Shown here in pieces: positions 55,736 to 64,000 of a DNA stretch of 64,000 nt; positions within the stretch are counted from its first letter, which is position 1, and each line of letters begins with the position of its first letter. The notes beneath the pieces are model-generated. The model worked only from the letters and a program-made list of their open reading frames with translations. It did no database searches and was not told where the DNA came from. The DNA lies in contig NCJL01000009.1 of NCBI GenBank assembly GCA_002278935.1, positions 186,001-250,000 of the forward strand, given 5' to 3'. This stretch comes from Gallionellales bacterium 39-52-133. GTDB lineage: Bacteria; Pseudomonadota; Gammaproteobacteria; Burkholderiales; Gallionellaceae. The translations under genes and the position numbers were made by a program.

Positions 55736-56567
55736 AAATTTTCCCCAGCGTTTCGGTTTGGGTAATTTCGACCAGGGTTTCCTTGGCCAATTCCAGTATC
55801 GCAATAAATGTTACCACCAGTTGCGGGATGCCGCCGCTTACATCAAACAGGTTTTCAAATGACTCAAATTCGCCATGGCGCAACTGGCGGATCAGGCGCG
55901 TCATCTGCTCGCGCACTGACACACCATCACGGCGAACCTTGTGGTGGGTATGCAGCTTGGCGCGCGTCAGCAGACCCAGCCAGGCCAGCCTTAAATCATC
56001 CACGCAAATGTTGGGCAGGCGCTCGACCACGGTTTGCTCGATCAATACCTGCACCAGTTCGAAATCGCGCCCGGCCTGTGGCAACTCGTTCAACTTCTGC
56101 GCGGCCAGTTTCATCTGCTCATATTCCAGCAGGCGGCGCATCAGCTCAACGCGCGGATCCTCACCCTCCTCCTCGGTGGCCTTGGGCAGGCGCGGCAGCA
56201 GCATGCGCGATTTAATCTCGATCAGCACCGCTGCCATCAGCAGATATTCCGCAGCCAATTCGAGACGGCCCTGGCGCATCAGCTCAATATAGTCCATGTA
56301 TTGCCGGGTAAGCTGCGCCATCGGAATATCGAGAACATCCAGGTTGTGCTTGCGGATCAGGTACAGCAGCAGATCGAGCGGGCCCTGAAAAGTCGCCAGC
56401 ACCAGTTCCAGCGCATCCGGCGGAATATACAGGTCTTTCGGCATCTCCAGCATCGGCTCGCCGTGGATATGCGCCAGAGCCACGACCGCGGGCGCGACTT
56501 CCTGCGCCAGCAGCGCCTGCACCGCTACTCCCTGGCTTGCTGTTTCCTGTGTAATTTCTTCGCTCAT
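55701..56567 (-). CDS. scpA: Segregation and condensation protein ScpA
   Basis: A 288-residue kleisin that bridges SMC heads. The N-terminal domain has FQGPLDLLLYLIRKHNLDVLD and MAQLTRQYMDYIELM, then LLMAAVLIEIKSRMLLP. It is AUG-started at 56567, overlapping the DUF3147 stop by 4 bp (ATGA). A 32-residue longer ORF lies inside that gene. The smc gene is not in the window. Confidence 0.94.
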   Translation of the reverse strand: MSEEITQETASQGVAVQALLAQEVAPAVVALAHIHGEPMLEMPKDLYIPPDALELVLATFQGPLDLLLYLIRKHNLDVLDIPMAQLTRQYMDYIELMRQGRLELAAEYLLMAAVLIEIKSRMLLPRLPKATEEEGEDPRVELMRRLLEYEQMKLAAQKLNELPQAGRDFELVQVLIEQTVVERLPNICVDDLRLAWLGLLTRAKLHTHHKVRRDGVSVREQMTRLIRQLRHGEFESFENLFDVSGGIPQLVVTFIAILELAKETLVEITQTETLGKIYVRTSNRVNAE

Positions 56568-56914
56568 GGCTGCACCGAAAATTGTTTGAACGCCAGCAAC
56601 ATCAGGCCGTAACCGGCAGCAGTGACAAGTATTACCGCAGCAAGACTCAGCCAGAAGCCCCAACCCATTTTAAGCAGCAGAGGCAGCAGCAGGAACATGG
56701 GCAGAGTGGGCAACACCAGCCAGAAAATATCCGATGACAGAGCCGATACTTTCTGCGCATCCCCGGTATCCAGATATAACCACACAAATGCCAGCACGGA
56801 AGTCAGCGGCAGCGAGGCAAGCAAAGCCCCCAGCATACTGCTGCGCTTGGCTATTTCGCTGACGGCCACGATAACAAAAGCAGACAGCAGAATTTTTATA
56901 CTGTAGTAAAGCAT
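56564..56914 (-). CDS. DUF3147 membrane protein
   Basis: A 116-residue integral-membrane protein with about four helices that I recognise as DUF3147 (SEIAKRSSMLGALLASLPLTS). Function unknown. It starts the run with scpA and scpB and is translationally coupled to scpA, although no link to chromosome condensation is known. Confidence 0.78.
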   Translation of the reverse strand: MLYYSIKILLSAFVIVAVSEIAKRSSMLGALLASLPLTSVLAFVWLYLDTGDAQKVSALSSDIFWLVLPTLPMFLLLPLLLKMGWGFWLSLAAVILVTAAGYGLMLLAFKQFSVQP

Positions 56915-56957
56915 AGTGCCGGTGAAGAAAAGAATAAGCCCATTTTACCCGAAAGTT

Positions 56958-56990
56958 AAATTATTCAATAAAATCAAATAGTTACAAAAA
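56958..56990 (+). repeat. IHF-type intergenic repeat, copy 5
   Basis: AAATTATTCAATAAAATCAA and onward. The core AATCAAATAGTTA (56972-56984) fits the IHF consensus. It lies between trpS and the DUF3147 gene. Confidence 0.6.
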
Positions 56991-57033
56991 TAGCCAAGTA
57001 ACACAACCGGACTGCTCCACCCTGATGCCAAGT

Positions 57034-57057
57034 CCGCCGGGCAAGGCCCGGAAGCGG
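57034..57057. repeat. GC-rich REP-like hairpin after trpS
   Basis: CCG and CCGGGC pair with GCCCGG and CGG around a 3-base loop, with 3 unpaired bases on one side. It follows the trpS stop by 13 bp. There is no T-run, so termination is unlikely to be rho-independent. Confidence 0.5.
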
Positions 57058-57069
57058 CGAAACTTATTT

Positions 57070-58272
57070 TCAGCTGTAGTCCAGACCCATCGCCTCACGC
57101 ACATCGCGCATCGTTTCATTTGCCAGCTTGCGTGCTTTTTCACAGCCGTCGGCGATAATATTTTTCACCAGGCTCGGATCATCGAGATATTGCTGTGCGC
57201 GCTCGCGCATCGGATTCTGCTCCAGCAACACGGCATCGATGACAGGCTGCTTGCACTCGATGCAGCCTATGCCCGCACTGCGGCAGCCCTGCTGTACCGA
57301 CTGTTTCGTATCCGCGCTGGAATACACCAGGTGCAACTGCCATACCGGACATTTGTCCGGATCGCCGGCATCGTTGCGGCGCACGCGCGCGGGGTCGGTT
57401 GGCATGGTGCGAATTTTCTTGCTGACGCTGGCCGCATCTTCACGCAAGCTGATGGTGTTGTTGTAGGACTTGGACATCTTCTGCCCATCCAGCCCCGGCA
57501 TTTTCGAGGCGGCTGTCAGCATGGCCTGCGGCTCGGAAAGTATCATCTTGCCGCCGCCCTCGAGATAGCCAAACAGCCGCTCGCGGTCGCCCAGGCTCAG
57601 GCTTTGCTGTTCGTCCAGCAGCGACTGTGCGGATTGCAGCGCATCGTCGTCACCCTGCTCCTGATAGCGTGTGCGCAGCTCTTCGTACAGCTTGGCTTTT
57701 TTGCTGCCCAGTTTTTTTACCGCGGCTTCGGCCTTTTCCTCAAAGCCGGCTTCGCGTCCATACAGATGATTGAAGCGGCGGGCGATCTCGCGCGTAAATT
57801 CGATGTGAGGCACCTGGTCTGCACCCACCGGCACTTGCGTGGCACGGTAAATCAGAATATCGGCACTCTGCAGCAGCGGATAGCCGAGAAAACCGTAGGT
57901 GCTTAAATCCTTTTCACTGAGTTTTTCCTGCTGGTCCTTGTAGGTAGGCACGCGCTCCAGCCAGCCCAGCGGCGTGATCATCGACAGCAGCAAATGCAGC
58001 TCGGCATGCTCCGGCACTTTGGACTGGATAAACAGCGTGGCACGCGCGGGGTCGACACCCGCGGCGAGCCAGTCGATCACCATATCCCAGGTACTCTGCG
58101 CGATCATCTGCGGATTGTCGTAGTGGGTGGTGAGCGCATGCCAGTCGGCGACAAAAAACAGGCACTCATATTCCTGCTGCATTTCCACCCAATTTTTCAA
58201 CACACCATGATAATGCCCAAGGTGCAAACTCCCCGTGGGGCGCATTCCGGATAACACTCGATCAGCAAACAT
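57070..58272 (-). CDS. trpS: Tryptophanyl-tRNA synthetase
   Basis: A 400-residue class I synthetase that charges tRNA-Trp. The HIGH-type motif is GSLHLGHYHGVL and the KMSKS motif is DGQKMSKSYNN. It is longer than the E. coli enzyme (334) because of an insertion of about 60 residues around EEKAEAAVKKLGSKKAKLYEEL, as is common in betaproteobacteria. It ends a close-packed run from ratA down. Confidence 0.96.
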   Translation of the reverse strand: MFADRVLSGMRPTGSLHLGHYHGVLKNWVEMQQEYECLFFVADWHALTTHYDNPQMIAQSTWDMVIDWLAAGVDPARATLFIQSKVPEHAELHLLLSMITPLGWLERVPTYKDQQEKLSEKDLSTYGFLGYPLLQSADILIYRATQVPVGADQVPHIEFTREIARRFNHLYGREAGFEEKAEAAVKKLGSKKAKLYEELRTRYQEQGDDDALQSAQSLLDEQQSLSLGDRERLFGYLEGGGKMILSEPQAMLTAASKMPGLDGQKMSKSYNNTISLREDAASVSKKIRTMPTDPARVRRNDAGDPDKCPVWQLHLVYSSADTKQSVQQGCRSAGIGCIECKQPVIDAVLLEQNPMRERAQQYLDDPSLVKNIIADGCEKARKLANETMRDVREAMGLDYS

Positions 58273-58283
58273 AAATTTTTATT

Positions 58284-58943
58284 CTAGAATCCAAAAGTAG
58301 TTAAAACGACAAATTTCACAATACCTATAAACGGGCTGAGCAGCCACCATAATATAGGCGTGCCGAAAAGTGGCAAGGCCAGGAAAATCAGGATAAACAT
58401 GCCATAGGGCTCAAGCCTGGACAACTGATAGGCCTGACGGTGAGGCAGCATGCTGATCGCAATACGCCCGCCATCCAGCGGCGGCAACGGCAACAGATTC
58501 AACACCATCAGCACCACATTGATATTGATGCCGATTTTCGCCATTTCCAGCAAAGGAGATGAATAGTAGTTCTCGGGAAAAGCCAGTGCAATTTTAGCAA
58601 ACAATGCCCAGCCGAATGCCATAAACAAATTCGATGCAGGACCCGCCAGTGCCACCCACAACATATCCTTTTTCGGATTGCGCAACGCGGCAAAATTGAC
58701 CGGAACCGGCTTGGCCCAGCCAAACAGAATACCGCCCATCCACAGGGTCATCAGCGGCAACAGGATCGTGCCGAGCGGGTCGATATGGCGCGCGGGATTG
58801 AGGGTAATGCGGCCCTGCTGCCACGCAGTCATGTCGCCAAAATAACGCGCCACATAACCATGCGCCGCCTCGTGCAGGGTAATTGCAAACAGCACCGGTA
58901 TCGCGGCCAGCGCGATGGTTTGTATCAGTTGATCTATATTCAT
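58284..58943 (-). CDS. Site-2 protease (M50) family protein
   Basis: A 219-residue membrane metalloprotease of the M50 family. The zinc site is ITLHEAAHGYVARYFGD and the third ligand Asp lies in NLLPLPPLDGGRI. It has about five helices and no PDZ domain. Substrate unknown. It lies 11 bp from trpS and 10 bp from yrdC-like on the same strand. Confidence 0.9.
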   Translation of the reverse strand: MNIDQLIQTIALAAIPVLFAITLHEAAHGYVARYFGDMTAWQQGRITLNPARHIDPLGTILLPLMTLWMGGILFGWAKPVPVNFAALRNPKKDMLWVALAGPASNLFMAFGWALFAKIALAFPENYYSSPLLEMAKIGININVVLMVLNLLPLPPLDGGRIAISMLPHRQAYQLSRLEPYGMFILIFLALPLFGTPILWWLLSPFIGIVKFVVLTTFGF

Positions 58944-58953
58944 TTATTGCCTG

Positions 58954-59583
58954 TTAATCCTCAATCGAAAATGGTCTGGCATCGCCTTTGCCGCGTCGCG
59001 CCACGACAGGCGCCGCCCCGGTCAGGTCTATCACCGTTGTCGGCTCCAGCCCCACCGCGCCGCCGTCTATCACCAGATCAACCTGATTGCCGAGACTGTC
59101 GCGTATTTCTTCGGCATCATGCATCGCCAGTTCTTCACCGGGAAGGATCAGGCTTGAGCTCAGCAAGGGTTCGCCCAGCTCCTCCAGCAGCGCCAGCGCA
59201 ACCGGATGATCAGGAATGCGCAATCCGATGGTGTTGCGCTTGGGGTGCTGCAGGCGCTTGGGCACCTCTTTGGTGGCATCCAGTATGAAGGTGTAACTGC
59301 CGGGCGTATTGCTTTTCAGCAGACGAAACTGCACGTTATCCACGCGCGCATAATGCGCAATCTCGGACAGGTCGCGGCACACCAGCGTCATGTGATGCTT
59401 GTCATCCACATTGCGTATCTTGCGTATGCGCATCACCGCATCCTTGTCACCCAGATGACAGCCCAGCGCGTACCCCGAGTCAGTGGGATAAACAATCACC
59501 GCACCCTTGCGCACCAGTTCGGCGGCCTGTTTAATCAGCCTTGGCTGGGGATTATCGGCATGTATCGTAAAAAATTGCGACAT
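58954..59583 (-). CDS. YrdC/Sua5-family protein (YciO-like)
   Basis: A 209-residue YrdC-fold protein. Members make threonylcarbamoyl-AMP for t6A37 tRNA modification, but this one is closest to the YciO branch (YPTDSGYALGCHLGDKDAV, PGSYTFILDATKEVPKR, TIGLRIPDH) whose role is less clear. It has no C-terminal Sua5 domain. Its neighbours are the M50 and PHP genes. Confidence 0.88.
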   Translation of the reverse strand: MSQFFTIHADNPQPRLIKQAAELVRKGAVIVYPTDSGYALGCHLGDKDAVMRIRKIRNVDDKHHMTLVCRDLSEIAHYARVDNVQFRLLKSNTPGSYTFILDATKEVPKRLQHPKRNTIGLRIPDHPVALALLEELGEPLLSSSLILPGEELAMHDAEEIRDSLGNQVDLVIDGGAVGLEPTTVIDLTGAAPVVARRGKGDARPFSIED

Positions 59584-59625
59584 AGTTGAATCAGAATTTA
59601 AGTGAATATTTGATTTGTACGGGAT

Positions 59626-60492
59626 TTAAACGCTGACCTGTGTTTTTTCCCATGCCTGCCAGATCGGGCGACACTCCAGCGGCAAGTCCGGCAAACGCCC
59701 CAGATCGCGATAGCTTTCACCGGGGCCGTGAAAATCCGAACCGCAGGAACACAGCAAATTAAACTCGGTCGCATACTTTGCGAATTCGGCATATTGTTCC
59801 GGCGTATGGCTGCCGGTTACCACCTCGATGCCGCGCCCCCCCAGCTCCACAAATTCTGCCAGCATTTCGCGCAGGGTTTTGCGCCCCATCGGCTTCTTGC
59901 CCGACGTATAGCGCCCCGGATGGGCGATCACCGCAATGCCGCCGCTGCCAACGATCCAGTTGATTGCATCCGGCAACGCCGCCCATTGATGCGGCACAAA
60001 ACCCGGCTTGCCCTTCACCAGAAAGTTCTTGAACACGCTGCGCACATCTTTTGCATGGCCCGTCTCCACCAGAAAACGCGCGAAGTGCGTGCGGCCGATA
60101 ATTTCCGGATTGGCGGCATACTGATAAGCCCCCTCCAGCGCACCGCCGATACCCGAACGCGCAAGCGACTCCGACATCAGCCTGGCGCGATTGCCACGGC
60201 CCTCGCGCACGCTGTGCAAACCGGCTTGCAAGGCTGCATCGGCTGGATCAATGTTCAAGCCGACGATATGCAGCGTATGGCTGCGCCAACTGACCGATAT
60301 TTCCACGCCGTTGATAAATTCAATTTCATGCTGCGCGGCCACCTGCGCGGCCTCGGCCAGACCGCCGGTATCATCGTGGTCGGTCAACGCCATAATCCTG
60401 ACACCGCGACCGGCCGCCCTGGCCACCAGCTCGGCGGGCGGCAACAGGCCGTCCGAGACATTGGAGTGACAATGCAGATCATAATCAAGCAT
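59626..60492 (-). CDS. PHP-domain phosphoesterase (RNase AM / YciV-like)
   Basis: A 288-residue PHP-domain enzyme similar to YciV, which hydrolyses 3',5'-nucleoside bisphosphate and trims 5' ends of RNA. Metal motifs: LHCHSNVSDG, MALTDHDDTGG, NGVEISVSWRSHTLHIVG, HPGRY and CGSDFHGPGE. Its start overlaps the end of rnfH by 8 bp. The next gene downstream is YrdC-like. Confidence 0.92.
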   Translation of the reverse strand: MLDYDLHCHSNVSDGLLPPAELVARAAGRGVRIMALTDHDDTGGLAEAAQVAAQHEIEFINGVEISVSWRSHTLHIVGLNIDPADAALQAGLHSVREGRGNRARLMSESLARSGIGGALEGAYQYAANPEIIGRTHFARFLVETGHAKDVRSVFKNFLVKGKPGFVPHQWAALPDAINWIVGSGGIAVIAHPGRYTSGKKPMGRKTLREMLAEFVELGGRGIEVVTGSHTPEQYAEFAKYATEFNLLCSCGSDFHGPGESYRDLGRLPDLPLECRPIWQAWEKTQVSV

Positions 60493-60811
60493 CGCCGCCG
60501 CCTTTTTTCATGACCTTGCCTTCTTCTGCACGTTTTTTTCTGATTTCTTTTGGGTCGGCAATCAACGGACGATAAATTTCAATCCTGTCCCTGTCGCGCA
60601 ACACCGTGTCCAGCTTGCTCAGCTTGCCGAAAATGCCAACCTTGTTAGTGGCCAAATCGATAGCCGGATATTTCTCCAGCATGCCGGATATTTTGACCGC
60701 CTCTGCCAGCAGGGTGCCCTGCGGCACTTGGACAACAAGCAAAGTCTGCTCCTGCGGTAACGCATACAGCACCTCTACTTTTATCGGCTTGGTCATGTTC
60801 TGTTCGGTCAT
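60485..60811 (-). CDS. rnfH: RnfH family protein (RatB-like)
   Basis: A 108-residue ubiquitin-like-fold protein of the RnfH family (VEVLYALPQEQTLLVVQVPQG, VGIFGKLSKLDTVLRDRDRIEIYRPLIADPKEIRKKRA split). It is next to ratA and smpB, the same arrangement as in E. coli. Its role is not established. It starts 15 bp after the ratA stop. Confidence 0.92.
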   Translation of the reverse strand: MTEQNMTKPIKVEVLYALPQEQTLLVVQVPQGTLLAEAVKISGMLEKYPAIDLATNKVGIFGKLSKLDTVLRDRDRIEIYRPLIADPKEIRKKRAEEGKVMKKGGGDA

Positions 60812-60826
60812 GGTTGGAATCGCCAG

Positions 60827-61261
60827 TTACTTTTTATATACCTGCTCGGCACGCTTGATAAATGCCTCCACAAAAGTGGAGGCAATGTAATGGAACACCG
60901 GCCCCACCACTTTTTCCAGCAATTTGTTCGAGAACTCGTAATTCAGCCGGAATTCTATTTTACAGGCAGTTGGCGCCAAAGCGATGAATTGCCAGCACCC
61001 ATCCAGATGTTTAAACGGCCCATCGAGCAGGGCAATATCGATACGCTGCGGAACCGCGCGCACATTCTCGGTGGTAAAACTTTGTTTAACATGGTGATAA
61101 TTAATTTCAACCGTCGCCCTGACCCTGTTTTCATCCAGCACCGTCACGCTGGTGCCACCGCACCACGGCAAAAATTGCGGGTAGTCAGCGACATTATCCA
61201 CCAGCACAAACATCTGCTCGGCACTGAACGGCAGCAATACTGATTTTTCTACGACGGCCAT
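60827..61261 (-). CDS. ratA: RatA-type START-domain protein
   Basis: A 144-residue START/polyketide-cyclase-fold protein. Homologues are RatA (reported to block 70S ribosome formation) and Coq10-like ubiquinone-binding proteins. Signature: EKSVLLPFSAEQMFVLVDNV, YPQFLPWCGG, LDGCWQFIAL and a late GPVFHYIASTFVEAFIKRA. Which of the two roles applies cannot be told. It is divergent from smpB (77 bp). Confidence 0.9.
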   Translation of the reverse strand: MAVVEKSVLLPFSAEQMFVLVDNVADYPQFLPWCGGTSVTVLDENRVRATVEINYHHVKQSFTTENVRAVPQRIDIALLDGPFKHLDGCWQFIALAPTACKIEFRLNYEFSNKLLEKVVGPVFHYIASTFVEAFIKRAEQVYKK

Positions 61262-61338
61262 ATTTTATGAGGGCAAAGCGTGCCGAAAGAGGTTAATGAA
61301 AATTCGCAAGCAGGCAAAGCTGGTAGAATATACGAGAT

Positions 61339-61788
61339 ATGAGCATCGTCCAAAACAAAAAAGCATTTCACGAATACTTCATTGAAGAGCGCTACGAAGC
61401 CGGCCTCATGCTGGAAGGCTGGGAAGTCAAAGCCATACGCGCCGGCCGCGTGCAACTCAAGGAAGCCTACATCACCATCAAGGACGGCGCGCTGCAGCTA
61501 TTCGGCGCGCATATCAGCCCGCTGCTGAATGCCTCCACCCACATTCATCCCGATCCGACGCGCACGCGCAAGTTGTTGCTGAATGCGCGCGAAATCGAAA
61601 AACTGATTATCAAGGTGCAGCGCGCCGGCTACACCATCATGCCACTGGATATGCACTACAAGGGCAGCCTGATCAAACTGAACATCGGCCTCGCCAAGGG
61701 CAAGAAGGAACATGACAAGCGGGCAACTGAACGTGAACGAGACGCGAAACTCGAAGTCCAGCAAGCAATGAAAAAAGCCCGCACCTGA
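61339..61788 (+). CDS. smpB: SsrA-binding protein SmpB
   Basis: A 149-residue tmRNA partner for trans-translation. [49 protein letters not shown] [10 protein letters not shown] and the basic helical C-terminus [20 protein letters not shown] are as expected. A diverged copy of its last 27 codons lies about 128 bp downstream. No ssrA gene is visible in the window. Confidence 0.96.
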   Translation: MSIVQNKKAFHEYFIEERYEAGLMLEGWEVKAIRAGRVQLKEAYITIKDGALQLFGAHISPLLNASTHIHPDPTRTRKLLLNAREIEKLIIKVQRAGYTIMPLDMHYKGSLIKLNIGLAKGKKEHDKRATERERDAKLEVQQAMKKART

Positions 61789-61798
61789 TCAACTCCCC

Positions 61799-61823
61799 GC
61801 TTGCGGTGCAAGCTAACCTGAGC
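61799..61823 (+). repeat. Palindromic repeat, copy A, downstream of smpB
   Basis: GCTTGC, GGT, GCAAGC followed by TAACCTGAGC. The 20 bp CGGTGCAAGCTAACCTGAGC (61804-61823) recurs exactly at 61937-61956. It resembles a small REP-like element. Confidence 0.65.
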
Positions 61824-61841
61824 CTTGCGAGCGGCTGTAGC

Positions 61842-61916
61842 CATAAACGAGCTACCGAAAAAGAGCGCGACGCCAAACTTGAAGTCCAGCAAGCAATGAA
61901 AAAAATCATCAAATAA
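61842..61916 (+). pseudogene. Diverged duplicate of the smpB 3' end
   Basis: In frame this reads [20 protein letters not shown] and ends KIIK-stop, against [20 protein letters not shown]...KART-stop in smpB. The two copies share an exact 24-bp block (61753-61776 and 61881-61904), and outside it most differences are at third codon positions. It has no start codon or ribosome-binding site. It is best read as a remnant of recombination or of element insertion at the smpB 3' end. Confidence 0.75.
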
Positions 61917-61923
61917 TGCACAG

Positions 61924-61975
61924 GCTTGCTCGTTTACGGTGCAAGCTAACCTGAGCATAGCGAAGGTTAAGCGCG
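61924..61975 (+). repeat. Palindromic repeat, copy B, downstream of the smpB remnant
   Basis: This repeats 20 bp of copy A exactly (61937-61956) and adds AACCT / AGGTT pairing around GAGCATAGCGA. The 133-bp offset from copy A is close to the 128-bp offset of the smpB remnant, so the whole segment of about 130 bp is a diverged tandem duplication. Confidence 0.65.
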
Positions 61976-61996
61976 CCGGTAAACGCCGGTTTGCAA

Positions 61997-62578
61997 CTAC
62001 GCAGCTGTTTCAGGCAATGCTTTCCCGCATCGCTTGCAGAATTTGGCCGTGACTTCATTGCTGGTGTTGCAGGCACCGCACTCTTTAGTCTTCCCCACTG
62101 CATCAATACGCTCGGCAATGGAAGTAAAAGCTTGCGTCAACGAGGCAGACTGACCCAGCACCGCCATCAACACCCAGGCCGAACAGGCCAGTATCCCCAC
62201 AATAAATACCCAGTTATAAATATTGTGCATGGCAGCATTCATCATCGGTTTGAGTACCAATAGCGCAATTGAATTGACTGAAGCAACAACCACCAGCGTG
62301 ACCACCGGGAGTATCAAATGCTGCATAAAAGCCCAGCGCCCGCCCTGCTTGTGCAACACAAGCGTGGCATGCTGCCCGAGCATCCAGAGCGCAGCCAGCG
62401 CCGAACTATAGCCGAGGAAGCGCACCAGATGCGAAGCACTCAGCTTGCCCTGAATGACAAATGTCTTTTCGAACAAATCCATGCTGCCGATTGCTGCGGC
62501 AAGTATCAGTGAAACGACTATGACCGCTACATAACGGCCAGCCCAACTCACATCCTTATTATTATTTGCAATGCTCAT
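61997..62578 (-). CDS. Membrane protein with C-terminal zinc ribbon
   Basis: A 193-residue protein with about four transmembrane helices and a C-terminal zinc ribbon (CGACNTSNEVTAKFCKRCG, two CxxC pairs, at about 168-186). I do not recognise a named family for the membrane part. The ribbon should lie in the cytoplasm. It is 30 bp downstream of the DUF4202 gene on the same strand. Confidence 0.7.
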   Translation of the reverse strand: MSIANNNKDVSWAGRYVAVIVVSLILAAAIGSMDLFEKTFVIQGKLSASHLVRFLGYSSALAALWMLGQHATLVLHKQGGRWAFMQHLILPVVTLVVVASVNSIALLVLKPMMNAAMHNIYNWVFIVGILACSAWVLMAVLGQSASLTQAFTSIAERIDAVGKTKECGACNTSNEVTAKFCKRCGKALPETAA

Positions 62579-62608
62579 TACCGTATTCCTTAACTAAAAA
62601 TATTTGCA

Positions 62609-63214
62609 TCAATTAGCGGCCAGCGCTTTCTGTATTACCGCGAGTATTTCCGGTGTGTAATTCAGTTTCAGGGCAGCTTCATGCCCCTTGTCGGACATTT
62701 TGCGCCAGGTTTTGCGCAAAATACCGAGCAGCTTTTCCTCATCGTAATGACTGTATTTAACAACAAAATCAGCCAGATAATATTGCAGGAAAACCAGGTC
62801 AACCACATCTTCCAGCAACTGCGTTTCCGGATTGACCTTGAGCTTCTCCTTGCGCAACAAGGCCTGCACTTTGCCTGTCATTTCTTCGTCGTAACCGGCT
62901 TCACGCATGAGGGCGCCGGCCGTTTCGCCGTGAAATTTATACAAATCGGTACGCCATTGTTTATAGCCGACACCATCCATGGGATAGGCATTGCGCGGGC
63001 TCTTCCAGCGGCAGATATGCTGGCAGCGCACAGCGAGCTGAACGGCTTCCGACGCATCCGGTGCAAACTGGTTCAGCATCGCTGTCATGCGCTGCGCGTA
63101 GATCAATTCCTTGGGATAGGACTTGCCTTCGAATACTTCCTGATTGGGGTCCTGCGCATTGGCAGCATCAAATTTGGCAAGCGCCTGCGTGAAACGTGAG
63201 ACATTACTTATCAT
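62609..63214 (-). CDS. DUF4202 family protein
   Basis: A 201-residue soluble protein that I recognise as DUF4202, with conserved LAVRCQHICRWKSPRNAYPM, YKFHGETAGALMREAGYDEE, EDVVDLVFLQYYLADFVVKYS and a helical end. The many conserved His, Asp and Glu residues suggest an HD-like metal site (RCQHICRW, LEDVVDLVFL), which is inference. Function unknown. It is 22 bp from the dapB stop. Confidence 0.8.
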   Translation of the reverse strand: MISNVSRFTQALAKFDAANAQDPNQEVFEGKSYPKELIYAQRMTAMLNQFAPDASEAVQLAVRCQHICRWKSPRNAYPMDGVGYKQWRTDLYKFHGETAGALMREAGYDEEMTGKVQALLRKEKLKVNPETQLLEDVVDLVFLQYYLADFVVKYSHYDEEKLLGILRKTWRKMSDKGHEAALKLNYTPEILAVIQKALAAN

Positions 63215-63220
63215 CTTAAA

Positions 63221-63247
63221 TATCCAATATAATCAATTACTTATCTT
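63221..63247 (+). repeat. IHF-type repeat, copy 6, overlapping the dapB 3' end
   Basis: TAAATATCCAATATAATCAA and onward. The core AATCAATTACTTA (63231-63243) fits the IHF consensus and runs across the dapB stop codon (63237-63239). Confidence 0.55.
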
Positions 63248-64000
63248 TTAAATTCAGCACATCCTGCATATCGTACATACCCGCCATATTCGAAGTCAGG
63301 AAGCGCGCCGCACGCAGTGCACCCAGTGCAAAAGTGGCACGGCTGCTGGCTTTGTGGGTAATTTCAATACGCTCGCCGATACCGGCGAACATCACGGTAT
63401 GGTCACCCACAATATCGCCACCGCGCACCGTAGCAAAGCCTATGGTGGAAGGGTCACGCTCGCCGGTTACACCTTCGCGACCATAAACCGCACACTTTGC
63501 AAGGTCGCGGCCCAGCGTTTTGGCAATCACTTCGCCCATGCCCAGCGCGGTGCCGGAGGGCGCATCCACCTTGTGGCGGTGATGCGCCTCGACAATTTCA
63601 ATGTCATAGCCATGCGAGAGCACCTTCGAGGCCATTTCCAGCAGCTTGAAAGTGAGATTCACACCCACGCTCATATTGGGCGCAAACACCACGCCTATCT
63701 TTTGCGCCGCAACACCCAGCAGCGCCTTCTGCTGCGCATTAAACCCGGTGGTACCGATCACAATATTCACGCCCAGCTTCTCGCACACGGCCAGATGCTC
63801 CAGCGTGCCCTCGGGGCGGGTGAAGTCGATCAGCACATCCGCGCCTTTCAGAGCGGCGGCCACATCCGCAGTAATCTTGATGCCGCAGGTGCCGCCGATC
63901 AGTTCCCCTGCATCCCGGCCCAGGTGCGTGCTCACAGAATGATCAAGCGCCGCGTGCAGTGTCAGGTCATCCGACTGCATCACGCCATCCAGCAGGGCAA
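63237..64000 (-). CDS. dapB: 4-hydroxy-tetrahydrodipicolinate reductase, 5' end outside window
   Basis: The C-terminal 254 residues or so of DapB, which reduces HTPA in lysine and diaminopimelate synthesis. Signatures: [35 protein letters not shown], the substrate motif [19 protein letters not shown], and [16 protein letters not shown]. The frame stays open to position 64000 (…ALLDGVMQS), so the N-terminal NAD-binding GxxGxxG is beyond the right edge. The internal Met/Val starts are not genuine. Confidence 0.93.
   Translation of the reverse strand, partial: ALLDGVMQSDDLTLHAALDHSVSTHLGRDAGELIGGTCGIKITADVAAALKGADVLIDFTRPEGTLEHLAVCEKLGVNIVIGTTGFNAQQKALLGVAAQKIGVVFAPNMSVGVNLTFKLLEMASKVLSHGYDIEIVEAHHRHKVDAPSGTALGMGEVIAKTLGRDLAKCAVYGREGVTGERDPSTIGFATVRGGDIVGDHTVMFAGIGERIEITHKASSRATFALGALRAARFLTSNMAGMYDMQDVLNLKDK

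Noticed and set aside
61789..61996. An ssrA (tmRNA) gene beside smpB
   Set aside because: The gap holds the smpB remnant and palindromic repeats, with no tRNA-like ends or tag-peptide frame.

Overview
The window looks like a chromosomal segment of a betaproteobacterium, most likely order Nitrosomonadales (Gallionellaceae-like). This rests on gene order and content: the xseA / exbB-exbD-lpxK-trm112-kdsB-adk block, the EarP/EF-P pair with an Arg32 acceptor, an OxyR-linked rubrerythrin operon, and a pyrophosphate-based energy set (PPi-PFK, K+-independent H+-PPase, soluble PPase). The assignment is inference from protein sequence by eye; no database search was possible. No rRNA, tRNA, CRISPR array, complete IS element or prophage was seen. 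Coding density is high, and most genes are housekeeping.

Layout. 1-6.9 kb: an M14 peptidase/hydrolase pair, a membrane diguanylate cyclase, a TonB-dependent receptor and a PlsC-like acyltransferase. 7.1-9.2 kb: a visibly AT-richer accessory patch with a lone SIR2-domain protein and a HigBA-type toxin-antitoxin pair whose toxin gene carries an in-frame stop. 9.5-13.9 kb: mutL, miaA, an M29-type aminopeptidase and a small charged secreted protein. 14-19 kb: a methyltransferase, oxyR, then rubrerythrin, an Fe-S/CCG protein, an encapsulated-ferritin-like protein and DUF3501, which read as a peroxide/iron stress operon without an encapsulin shell. 19-24.6 kb: HDOD protein, ArnD-like deformylase, PAP2 phosphatase, PMT-type glycosyltransferase and xseA on the minus strand. 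24.7-29.2 kb: an intergenic region with clustered DnaA boxes, then the exbB-to-adk block.

29.2-37.8 kb: GlcG-like protein, a stand-alone flavodiiron-type metallo-beta-lactamase protein, DUF3025, pfp, hppA, ppa, folD, FKBP and mlaA. 37.8-45.9 kb: HNH nuclease, htpX, hexose-6-phosphate mutarotase, an LTA-synthase-like sulfatase, earP-efp and an MltD-type lytic transglycosylase. 46-52.6 kb: a translationally coupled yejABEF peptide-importer operon. 52.7-64 kb: ygfZ, GNAT, a TrmH-type methyltransferase, scpAB, trpS, an M50 protease, yrdC, a PHP phosphatase, rnfH, ratA, smpB (with a diverged copy of its 3' end just downstream), a zinc-ribbon membrane protein, DUF4202 and the 3' part of dapB.

The most unusual signals lie outside or across genes. 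(1) Two promoters share a 17-bp palindrome exactly 23 bp upstream of TATAAT. (2) A dispersed intergenic repeat, six copies, matches the IHF consensus in every copy. (3) Heptamer-repeat arrays are inserted in frame in the linkers of MutL and YejF. (4) A perfect 30-bp inverted repeat separates mutL and miaA. (5) The tail of smpB is duplicated with mostly synonymous differences. (6) An EncFtn-like ferritin sits in a rubrerythrin operon with no encapsulin gene. (7) A HigB-type toxin is interrupted by a single stop codon.
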